Shown here: positions 57,416 through 64,000 of the stretch, one piece after another
Numbering within the stretch: the first letter of the stretch is position 1
How the letters are laid out: every line of letters starts with the position of its first letter
From: JBOGUF01 sp050696075
Lineage (GTDB): Bacteria; Chloroflexota; Chloroflexia; Thermomicrobiales; UBA6265
Assembly: GCA_050696075.1 (NCBI GenBank)
Contig: JBOGUF010000138.1
Location: 1-64,000, forward strand
DNA: 64,000 bases
Reading direction: 5' to 3'
Position numbers and translations under genes: made by a program
The notes under the pieces: generated by a model
Database searches by the model: none
Told to the model about the DNA's origin: nothing
The model's input: the letters and a program-made list of their open reading frames with translations, nothing else

Positions 57416-58267
57416 GTGTTTCCGACGCGGTTCGAGTATCACAGACCGACGAGCGTGCAAGAAGCGGTACAACTGCTCAGCGCGAACCCGGAGGCGAAGG
57501 CGATCGCCGGCGGGCATTCCTTGCTGCCGGCAATGAAACTGCGATTGGCCGCGCCGGCGGCGCTGGTCGACCTTGGCCGCATCGAGGGCCTGAAGAAGAT
57601 CACAACCGATGGTGGTGTGCGCATCGGCGCGATGACGACCTACCGCGAGCTCGAGGACTCCGCCGAGTTGTCGAGCGCGTTGCCGATCATCGCGGAGACG
57701 GCGAACGTTGTCGGTGACCCGGCCGTCCGCGCCCGCGGCACGCTAGGGGGTTCGCTGGCTCATGCCGATCCCGCGGCTGATTTTCCCGCGGTCTTCCTGG
57801 CACTTGGCGGGAGCGTCACGGCCGTCGGCAGCGGCGGGGAACGCACGATTGCGGCCGACGAGCTCTTCGTCGACCTGCTGACGACCTCGCTCAATCCCGA
57901 CGAAATCATCACCGAGATCAGTCTTCCGGCTCAGACCGGCGACGTCGGAATGGCCTATGAGAAGCACGCCCATCCCGCCTCCGGCTATGCCGTCGTCGGG
58001 GTAGCCGTGGTGCTCGTGAAGAGCGGTGGAACCTGTCAGTCAGCGCGAGTCGCGGTGACGGGGGCGACCTCGAAGGCGACGCGGGCGACCGCGTCTGAGG
58101 CGGCAATCACGGGGCAATCGCTCAGCGCGGAGGCAATCGCCGCGGCGGCGGACAAAGCCGCCGATGGGCTAGAGATCAACGGCGACATCTACGCGTCGGC
58201 GGAATACCGCGCGCATCTCGTGAAGGTGCTGACCAAACGCGCCCTGACGCGCGCTGCCGGCATCTAG
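57416..58267 (+). CDS. FAD-binding medium subunit of a molybdenum hydroxylase (CoxM-like)
   Basis: 283 residues, GTG start at 57416 after GAGAGGAGAG. Opens 'MFPTRFEYHRPTSVQEAVQLL'. The FAD motifs are 'AIAGGHSLLPAMKLR' and 'VRARGTLGGSLAHADPAADFPAV'. The C-terminal domain has 'YRAHLVKVLTKRAL'. It takes electrons from the CoxS-like subunit. No coxDEF or other maturation genes are present in the window. Confidence 0.93.
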   Translation: MFPTRFEYHRPTSVQEAVQLLSANPEAKAIAGGHSLLPAMKLRLAAPAALVDLGRIEGLKKITTDGGVRIGAMTTYRELEDSAELSSALPIIAETANVVGDPAVRARGTLGGSLAHADPAADFPAVFLALGGSVTAVGSGGERTIAADELFVDLLTTSLNPDEIITEISLPAQTGDVGMAYEKHAHPASGYAVVGVAVVLVKSGGTCQSARVAVTGATSKATRATASEAAITGQSLSAEAIAAAADKAADGLEINGDIYASAEYRAHLVKVLTKRALTRAAGI

Positions 58268-58300
58268 GCCCAGACGGCGGCAATAAGCGTCGAGTTTGCT

Positions 58301-58331
58301 GAGGGGCCGGTCGACAACCGACCGGCCCCTC
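58301..58331 (+). terminator. Hairpin terminator of the cox-like operon
   Basis: GAGGGGCCGGTCG (58301-58313), loop ACAAC, CGACCGGCCCCTC (58319-58331): a 13-bp perfect stem. Followed by a mixed GTCGTGTC rather than a T-run. Confidence 0.65.
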
Positions 58332-58417
58332 GTCGTGTCAGAAACCGAATCGACGGAGGAGGCGTTAAGCCAAGAGCAACAAGCGAGACGTCCGCATAAG
58401 CAAAGGGGGGGACCGCG

Positions 58418-60427
58418 ATGGCGGACGAGCCTTTTTCCATGCGTTGGTCGCAAGCGTTCAACCGCCGTCGTCTCCTGCGCGGCGCGTTGGGTGGAACAGC
58501 GATCGCGGTCGCCGGCGTCGGTCCAGGATGGCTGGTCGCGCCCCATCGGACCGCCGCGCAGGAGATCAGCACCATTGCCGAAGATGTCGAGCAGCGTGGC
58601 GCGGCGTTCGCGCGGGGCGAGCGGCGGGCGACGGAACTGGAAAGTGGTAGCGGCGAAGAGCAGGAACTGGTTGCCGTGGCGAGTGGGTCCGGCCAAGAGT
58701 TCGTCTCGGAGCCGGTGCACCTCGACTTCCCGATGACGCACATCGGCGCGCATTGGCTAGCGCGCTCGTCCGGCGGCGCGCTCTTCGTCGATCTGAGGTG
58801 GTCGTCCGATGGGGCGACGTGGACCGATTGGAGTCCAACGGTTATCGACGTTCCAGACGGCGTCGCGCCGAATGTCGGCACCTTTGCGGCGCTCGTCAAC
58901 GTGAATCGGGCGACTCATGCCCAATATCGCATCAGGTTCGAAACCGCGGGCGGGTCGATCCGCGTCCGGCGTTTCACCCTCACCTGTTTGAACAGCGTGG
59001 ATGGTGACCGGGCGCGCATTCTGTTGCCCTCCAGCCTAAGCGCGTCCGCGGCGGTGGCAAAACCGAGCGTGGTGACGCGCGCCGCGTGGGGTTGCGTCGA
59101 GGCGTATCGGTTCCGCAACGGTCGAGAGATCTGGCCGCGCGAGTACGTCACGACGCGGAAGGTCGTCGTCCACCATACGGCCACGACGAACGGCTACTCG
59201 AACGCGGCAGCTGAAGTCCGCGCGATCTACTACTACCACGCGGTCACTCAGGGGTGGGGCGACATCGGGTATCACGCGCTCATCGGGAACAACAACCAGA
59301 TCTACGAAGGGCGCGTCGGCCGCGACGGCGAGCACGTGAGCCTCGACGTCGTCGCTGGTCACGTCTTCCGTTGCAATGAGGGCACCATGGGGATCTCAAA
59401 CATCGGGATCTTCATGAGCGTGGCGATCCCCAGTGGCATGATCGAGGCTGGGGCAAAGATTGCGGCCTGGATCTGCGACCAACGGGGCATCGACCCGAAG
59501 GGATCCGGTCCCTATCAGCGCGGCGACGGGACGGTCTACACCGGTTGGAACGTCCCTGGCCACAAGGAGATCGCGACGGCGAGCTCGCCGACCGCTTGCC
59601 CCGGAGATGTCGGTGTGACCCAATTGCCGAACTTCCGCGATCGAGTAGCCACCAAGATCGCGGACACGTATGTTCCGACGGCTACGATCAGCCCGACTCG
59701 AGGTACGGTCAACACATGGGTCGATTACCAGATTTCTGGGTTCCCCGCCAACGCGACGGTGGCCATCGAATGGCGGCGGACGTCAGGCAGCATGATCGAC
59801 ATCGATACCATCCAGCTCAATGCATCGGGAGCGGCAAGCGGAGAGTTCCGCGTGCCGGCGACTCCCGGCGGCGCCAATCAACTGATCCGCTTTTCTGCCG
59901 GGACAATTCGGGCGGATGCCTACTACGAGGTTGCGCCTCGAATCAAGGTTGTGCCCGGCTCCGCCCCGCGCGGCGCGACCGTCGACGTGTCTTTGCGCGG
60001 TTTTGGCAAGAAGGAGACCGTCCGCATTCGGTGGCGGCGCGGGACCGGATGGGTCGAACTCGATCGCATCCTCACGTCGAATACTGGAAGCGCGAACGTG
60101 GACGTCGAGGTGCCCGAGTGGGCGCCTAACGGTATCAACCCGGTACGGGGCGATGGCACGGCATTTCGGGCGCAGACCAACGCCTTCTCGGTCAATGGCG
60201 GCGTCTTCCAACCGGCCGAAGAGACGCCCTCGCCGACCCCGACCATCTCATCGACGGCGACCTCGCCGCCAACCGAGCCGACCGCGACGGTCGCACCGCC
60301 CGAGGAGACGCCCACGACCGAGCCAACCATTTCTCCCACGACGACTGCCGAACCGTCTCCGACCGGTACGGCGACGACGGAGCCGACCGCACCACCCGAA
60401 GAATCGATGGAGGACGGCGGCACCTAG
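58418..60427 (+). CDS. Tat-exported N-acetylmuramoyl-L-alanine amidase (PGRP-like) with Thr/Pro-rich tail
   Basis: 669 residues. The twin-arginine signal is 'FNRRRLLRGALGGTAIAVAG' with cleavage near 'RTAAQE'. After a ~180-residue beta-type domain comes the amidase_2/PGRP core: 'RAAWGC', 'VVVHHTATTNGY', 'YYYHAVTQGWGDIGYHALIGNNNQIYEGR' and 'GWNVPGHKEIATASSPTACPGD'. These contain the zinc histidines and the Cys. Two further beta modules ('ISPTRGTVNTWVDYQISGFP', 'VVPGSAPRGATVDVSLRGFGKKET') precede a ~60-residue Pro/Thr/Glu-rich C-terminus without a membrane anchor. It probably cleaves or binds peptidoglycan outside the membrane. Confidence 0.87.
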   Translation: MADEPFSMRWSQAFNRRRLLRGALGGTAIAVAGVGPGWLVAPHRTAAQEISTIAEDVEQRGAAFARGERRATELESGSGEEQELVAVASGSGQEFVSEPVHLDFPMTHIGAHWLARSSGGALFVDLRWSSDGATWTDWSPTVIDVPDGVAPNVGTFAALVNVNRATHAQYRIRFETAGGSIRVRRFTLTCLNSVDGDRARILLPSSLSASAAVAKPSVVTRAAWGCVEAYRFRNGREIWPREYVTTRKVVVHHTATTNGYSNAAAEVRAIYYYHAVTQGWGDIGYHALIGNNNQIYEGRVGRDGEHVSLDVVAGHVFRCNEGTMGISNIGIFMSVAIPSGMIEAGAKIAAWICDQRGIDPKGSGPYQRGDGTVYTGWNVPGHKEIATASSPTACPGDVGVTQLPNFRDRVATKIADTYVPTATISPTRGTVNTWVDYQISGFPANATVAIEWRRTSGSMIDIDTIQLNASGAASGEFRVPATPGGANQLIRFSAGTIRADAYYEVAPRIKVVPGSAPRGATVDVSLRGFGKKETVRIRWRRGTGWVELDRILTSNTGSANVDVEVPEWAPNGINPVRGDGTAFRAQTNAFSVNGGVFQPAEETPSPTPTISSTATSPPTEPTATVAPPEETPTTEPTISPTTTAEPSPTGTATTEPTAPPEESMEDGGT

Positions 60428-60482
60428 CGCACGATGGCCGCCGTGTTGCTACGGGCGCCTACCCCCGTCAATCCGAGGAAAC

Positions 60483-60522
60483 GAGGAATCTCGCCCGTGG
60501 GCCTTGCGAGGCGAGATTCCTC
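60483..60522. terminator. Bidirectional terminator between convergent genes
   Basis: GAGGAATCTCGCC (60483-60495) and GGCGAGATTCCTC (60510-60522) form a 13-bp perfect stem with a 14-nt loop, midway between the amidase stop (60427) and the glycerophosphodiesterase stop (60561). Confidence 0.7.
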
Positions 60523-60560
60523 TCTGCGATCGGCATGCCGCCGGATTGCGTGCCAGCTTG

Positions 60561-61235
60561 CTAGTTTATCGCCGGCAGCAGTCGCTTCGGGTCGTCGGTG
60601 CAGAAGGCGTGAACGCCGAGAGACTTGAGACGCCGCGCTTCGTCGGAATCGTTTACGGTCCAGGCGAAGATGCGAAGGCCCGCCTCGCTAGCCACTTGCG
60701 CTGTCTCTTCTGTGATCCCGCTGTGATTGACGGCGATGTAAGGCGAGCCGAGCGAATGCGCGGCTTCGATGACGGCGGTGGTCGTGCCGGTACTGAGGGG
60801 CCACAGCTCCGCGTCAGGCGCAATGACGCGGATCCGCCGGAGGACGTTCCAGTCGAACGAGGAGATGATCCAATTCACCTCAGGGTGGCGGGACAGTGAG
60901 TCCACCACCAGGTGTTCGATGCCGAGTTGCTTCATTTCCAGATCGAGGTGGATCCGTTCGCCGACGAGGTCGAGTACTTCTCCGAGAGTCGGTACGGACT
61001 GGCCATCGCCAGCGTCGGCCTGGCGAATTTCCGCAAGCGATAATTCATCGATGTTGCCTTGACCATTCGTCGTGCGCTCCAGACCACGATCGTGGATCAC
61101 GACCGGCACGCTGTCGGCCGAGGCCCGGACGTCCAGTTCGATGCCGTAGGCGCCCGCCTCGATGGCGAGGACGAAAGCGCGCAACGTATTCTCCGGCGCC
61201 GTGACCGAATCGCCGCGGTGAGCGTACAGCAGCAT
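60561..61235 (-). CDS. Glycerophosphodiester phosphodiesterase
   Basis: 224 residues from ATG 61235 (GGGAGG upstream at 61245-61250); the longer in-frame start at 61466 lies across the hspR promoter and is unlikely. GDPD hallmarks: 'YAHRGDSVTAPENTL' (catalytic His with the Arg and Glu), 'GIELDVRASADSVPVVIHDRGLERTTNG' (Glu, Asp, second His) and 'IHLDLEMK'. It cleaves glycerophosphodiesters to glycerol-3-phosphate and an alcohol. No signal peptide, so cytoplasmic. Confidence 0.92.
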   Translation of the reverse strand: MLLYAHRGDSVTAPENTLRAFVLAIEAGAYGIELDVRASADSVPVVIHDRGLERTTNGQGNIDELSLAEIRQADAGDGQSVPTLGEVLDLVGERIHLDLEMKQLGIEHLVVDSLSRHPEVNWIISSFDWNVLRRIRVIAPDAELWPLSTGTTTAVIEAAHSLGSPYIAVNHSGITEETAQVASEAGLRIFAWTVNDSDEARRLKSLGVHAFCTDDPKRLLPAIN

Positions 61236-61301
61236 CTGATGGTTCCTCCCCGATTGAGCCGATCCATGTGCCAGCCTCCGATCCCGTGCATTCGCACCTA
61301 A

Positions 61302-61322
61302 ATTGACACGGATCGTATCAAT
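61302..61322. promoter_or_regulatory. HAIR-like operator for HspR
   Basis: TTGA (61303-61306) and TCAA (61318-61321) are separated by 11 bp, the exact core geometry of the HAIR element (CTTGAGT-N7-ACTCAAG). The half-sites TTGACA and TTGATA (on the opposite strand) match less well outside the core. The element covers the -35 box of the hspR promoter. A further TTGAGG half-site sits at 61331-61336. Confidence 0.6.
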
Positions 61323-61331
61323 GTTTATACT
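61303..61331 (+). promoter_or_regulatory. Sigma-70 type promoter of hspR-clpB
   Basis: TTGACA (61303-61308) and TATACT (61326-61331) with a 17-bp spacer, 29 bp before the hspR ATG, and the ribosome site GGAGG at 61354-61358. It overlaps the HAIR-like operator, so HspR binding would block polymerase. Confidence 0.8.
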
Positions 61332-61359
61332 TGAGGTGACGTAAACAGGGGACGGAGGC

Positions 61360-61749
61360 ATGGCGATGCGTTTCAATGAGCCGCTCTTTGTCATCAGTGT
61401 AGCGGCCCGCCTAGTCGAAATGCACCCGCAAACATTACGGAAATACGAACGGGAAGGGCTGATCATCCCGTCCCGGACCGCGGGTAACCTGCGACTCTAC
61501 TCTGATCAAGATATCGAGCTATTGCGTCAGGTCAAGTATCTTGTCGAAGACCGGGGACTCAACCTGGCGGGCGTTCAGATGGCACTCGAACTAACTCGGC
61601 GACTCAAGGACTTGCGCGACGCCGTGGAAGGATCGGCGGCAGACGGAAGCCGGGCAAGCGGGCGTGGCCGGCAGAGTGGGACAGCGGCTGAGTTTTGCAA
61701 TCGTTTGGACGATCTCCTTCGACTCCTTGGCATCGACGTAACGAGTTAG
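61360..61749 (+). CDS. hspR: MerR-type heat-shock repressor HspR
   Basis: 129 residues. The MerR-type helix-turn-helix is 'FVISVAARLVEMHPQTLRKYEREGLIIPSRTAGNLRLYSDQDIELLRQVKYLVEDRGLNLAGVQ', the HspR version (His-Pro-Gln-Thr-Leu-Arg). A short C-terminal tail follows. In actinobacteria and some deep-branching bacteria, HspR represses dnaK and clpB operons through HAIR sites and uses DnaK as corepressor. Here it is followed by clpB, and a HAIR-like site overlaps the promoter. Confidence 0.88.
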   Translation: MAMRFNEPLFVISVAARLVEMHPQTLRKYEREGLIIPSRTAGNLRLYSDQDIELLRQVKYLVEDRGLNLAGVQMALELTRRLKDLRDAVEGSAADGSRASGRGRQSGTAAEFCNRLDDLLRLLGIDVTS

Positions 61750-61869
61750 CAATCGAACGCAGGACTGGCCCGCGAGCCGGCAGCATAACGCCATCGGGTG
61801 CGGTACGCCTCGCTGAACGGGGCGGGTTCTTGGCCCACGCCGGCTTGGAGGCCGGGATAGGACGAGGGA

Positions 61870-64000
61870 ATGGCAACCAATCAGCGATTCACTGAGAAGG
61901 CGCAAGAAGCGCTGTTGACGGCGCAGCGCGCGACGGAGGAGCGCCGGTTGGCGCAACTCGAACCGGAGACGGTGCTGTACGGTCTGGTGGGTCAGGGCGA
62001 CGGCATTGTGCCTCAGATCTTGCTCAAGATCGGCGCCGACCCGGCGGTCATCGAACGTGAGGTCGTGGCGGAGCTGGATCGTCGGCCGACGTTGCAGTAC
62101 AGCGCGGAGGCGACCGTCAGCGGTACGACCCGCAAGGTGATCGAGCAGGCCGAAAAGGATGCCCGCCAATTTGGCGACGACTATGTTTCGACCGAGCATC
62201 TCTTGCTGGGCGTTCTGAGTGTGACGGGGCCGGCGGCGAGCCTGCTACAACGACATGGCGTCACCACCGACCGGGTGCGTGAGGCGCTGCGAGAGATTCG
62301 TGGATCGCAGCGTGTGACGAGCGTCAATCCCGAGGGAACGTATCAATCGCTCGAAAAATATGGACGCGACCTGACGGAGGTCGCGCAGCGCGGCAAGCTC
62401 GATCCGGTCATCGGCCGGGACGAGGAGATCCGGCGCGTGATTCAGGTGTTGTCGCGCCGTACGAAGAACAACCCGGTGCTGATCGGCGAGCCAGGCGTCG
62501 GCAAGACCGCCATCGCCGGGGGGCTTGCCCAACGCATCGTGCGGGGAGACGTGCCGGAAGGTTTGAAGGAGAAGCGGATCGTCGCCCTCGACATGGGCGC
62601 GCTGGTCGCCGGGGCGAAATTTCGCGGTGAGTTCGAGGAGCGCCTGAAGGCGGTCCTGAAAGAAGTTCAGGATGCCGAAGGCCAGATCATCCTCTTCATC
62701 GACGAACTGCACACCGTCGTCGGCGCGGGGCGGGCTGAGGGGTCGATGGACGCCTCGAATATGCTGAAGCCGATGCTTGCCCGTGGGGAGTTGCACGCCA
62801 TCGGGGCGACGACGCTCGATGAGTACCGCAAGCACATCGAAAAGGACGCCGCGCTCGAACGCCGCTTCCAGCCGGTCTACGTTGGCGAACCATCGGTCGA
62901 AGACACCATCTCGATCCTGCGCGGTCTACGCGAGCGTTATGAAACCCATCATCAGGTGCGGATCCTCGATTCCGCGCTGGTGGCCGCCGCGACGTTGTCG
63001 CACCGCTACATCGCCGACCGGTTCTTGCCGGACAAGGCGATCGACCTCGTCGACGAGTCCGCGTCGAAGCTCCGTATGGAGATCACGTCGATGCCGGTCG
63101 AACTGGACGAGATCGAGCGCCGGATCATGCAGTTGGAGATCGAGCGCGAGGCGCTGAAGAAAGAAAAAGACTCGGCCTCCCAGGAGCGCCTGAAGACGCT
63201 CGAGAAGGAACTGGCCGACCTCAAAGAGCAGCGCGACGCGCTGCGCTCGAAGTGGGATCAGGAGCGGCAGGCGATCCAGGCGGTGTCGCAGCTTCGCGAG
63301 CAAATCGACCAGACGAAAGTCGAGATCGAGCAATCGCAACGAGCGTACGACTACAACAAGGCGGCCGAACTCCAGTATGGCAAGCTCGTTCAGCTCCAAG
63401 AGCAAGTCAAAGAAGAGGAGCGGAAGCTCCAACAGCTCCAAGCCGCGGGTCAACTCCTCAAGGAGGAAGTCGACGCTGAGGATATCGCCGAGGTGGTGAG
63501 CCGCTGGACCGGTGTGCCGGTCAGCCGCCTAATGGAGGGCGAGATCGAGAAGCTGCTCCGCATGGAGGATCAACTCCACCTGCGCGTGATCGGCCAGGAC
63601 GAAGCCGTCTCGGCGGTCTCGAACGCGATTCGGCGGGCGCGGGCGGGGCTTCAGGACCCGAACCGACCGCTCGGCAGCTTCATCTTCCTCGGGCCGACGG
63701 GTGTGGGCAAGACGGAACTGGGGCGGGCGCTGGCGGAGTTTCTCTTCGATTCCGAGCAGGCAACCGTTCGCATCGACATGTCGGAGTACATGGAGAAGCA
63801 CTCCGTGGCGCGACTAATCGGGGCGCCGCCGGGCTACGTCGGATATGAGGAGGGTGGACAGCTCTCCGAGGCGGTACGCCGTCGTCCGTATAGCATCGTT
63901 CTCTTCGACGAGATCGAGAAAGCCCACCCGGACGTTTTCAACGTCCTGCTCCAGATTCTGGACGACGGACGGTTGACCGACAGCCAGGGGAGGACGGTCG
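61870..64000 (+). CDS. clpB: ATP-dependent chaperone ClpB (5' part, runs off the window)
   Basis: ATG 61870 with GAGGGA next to it; 710 codons are visible and the frame is open to the edge. The N-domain ('FTEKAQEALLTAQRATEERRLAQLEPETVLYGL') is followed by AAA-1 with Walker A 'GEPGVGKT' (206-213) and 'ILFIDELHTVVGAG'. Then comes the coiled-coil middle domain (about 395-540), with long Glu/Lys/Gln-rich heptads ('KKEKDSASQERLKTLEKEL', 'QLQEQVKEEERKLQQLQ'), and the start of AAA-2 with 'GPTGVGKT' (608-615) and 'VLFDEIEKAHPDVFNVLLQ'. The middle domain marks ClpB rather than ClpC. It resolubilises aggregated proteins together with DnaK. Confidence 0.96.
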   Translation, partial: MATNQRFTEKAQEALLTAQRATEERRLAQLEPETVLYGLVGQGDGIVPQILLKIGADPAVIEREVVAELDRRPTLQYSAEATVSGTTRKVIEQAEKDARQFGDDYVSTEHLLLGVLSVTGPAASLLQRHGVTTDRVREALREIRGSQRVTSVNPEGTYQSLEKYGRDLTEVAQRGKLDPVIGRDEEIRRVIQVLSRRTKNNPVLIGEPGVGKTAIAGGLAQRIVRGDVPEGLKEKRIVALDMGALVAGAKFRGEFEERLKAVLKEVQDAEGQIILFIDELHTVVGAGRAEGSMDASNMLKPMLARGELHAIGATTLDEYRKHIEKDAALERRFQPVYVGEPSVEDTISILRGLRERYETHHQVRILDSALVAAATLSHRYIADRFLPDKAIDLVDESASKLRMEITSMPVELDEIERRIMQLEIEREALKKEKDSASQERLKTLEKELADLKEQRDALRSKWDQERQAIQAVSQLREQIDQTKVEIEQSQRAYDYNKAAELQYGKLVQLQEQVKEEERKLQQLQAAGQLLKEEVDAEDIAEVVSRWTGVPVSRLMEGEIEKLLRMEDQLHLRVIGQDEAVSAVSNAIRRARAGLQDPNRPLGSFIFLGPTGVGKTELGRALAEFLFDSEQATVRIDMSEYMEKHSVARLIGAPPGYVGYEEGGQLSEAVRRRPYSIVLFDEIEKAHPDVFNVLLQILDDGRLTDSQGRTV

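Overview
The window is about 64 kb of high-GC bacterial DNA, densely packed with genes on both strands. The best guess for the source is a Chloroflexota bacterium of the Thermomicrobia/Sphaerobacter type. That rests on inference from gene content: dprA-topA-hslV-hslU, hspR-clpB, scpA-scpB beside an HD protein and an M50 protease, sigma-54, several ABC importers, a form II CO-dehydrogenase-like hydroxylase, Tat-exported lipid or wall proteins, and a divergent GroEL paralogue. No rRNA, tRNA or CRISPR array was seen.

Layout. Positions 1-2813 hold the tail of a glyoxalase-fold protein and a short UvrA-like protein with an actinobacterial look. Positions 3188-11568 form a carbohydrate catabolism cluster: two TIM-barrel isomerases and a GntR/FCD regulator on minus, then a divergent ABC sugar importer (Tat-type binding protein with a frameshift, MalF, MalG) and an MDR dehydrogenase on plus. 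An IS630-family element sits exactly at the stop codon of the binding-protein gene. Positions 11610-15753 hold a GroEL-like protein that has lost two ATPase aspartates, a BNR-repeat protein fused to the C-terminal half of a transposon-type AAA ATPase, and a scrap of a P-loop kinase gene. Positions 15848-19154 hold OsmC, a class A beta-lactamase-like lipoprotein and a sigma-54 factor with a four-cysteine knuckle. Positions 19675-22693 hold a site-2 protease, an IscR-like regulator and a cysteine desulfurase. Positions 27632-22672 are a six-gene minus-strand run (two peptide-importer ATPases, M50 protease, HD protein, ScpA, ScpB). A decayed vapC with its HTH antitoxin follows.

Positions 28864-35688 hold dprA, topA, hslV, hslU and a ROK sugar kinase. 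Positions 35955-42298 hold a complete peptide importer (two permeases, two ATPases, binding protein) between a good sigma-70 promoter and a strong terminator. Then come a branched-chain aminotransferase, a VOC dioxygenase-like protein, a C-terminal processing protease and a cell-surface module (GtrA, a mutase-like flavoprotein, two membrane proteins) up to 50651. A TPP enzyme, two unknown proteins, a coxS-coxL-coxM-type operon, a Tat-exported peptidoglycan amidase, a glycerophosphodiesterase and the hspR-clpB operon complete the window; clpB runs off the right edge.

The most notable items are the ATPase-dead GroEL paralogue next to the BNR-AAA chimera, the sigma-54 cysteine knuckle, the HslV with a propeptide and acidic tail, the HspR operator over the hspR promoter, and families of intergenic inverted repeats.
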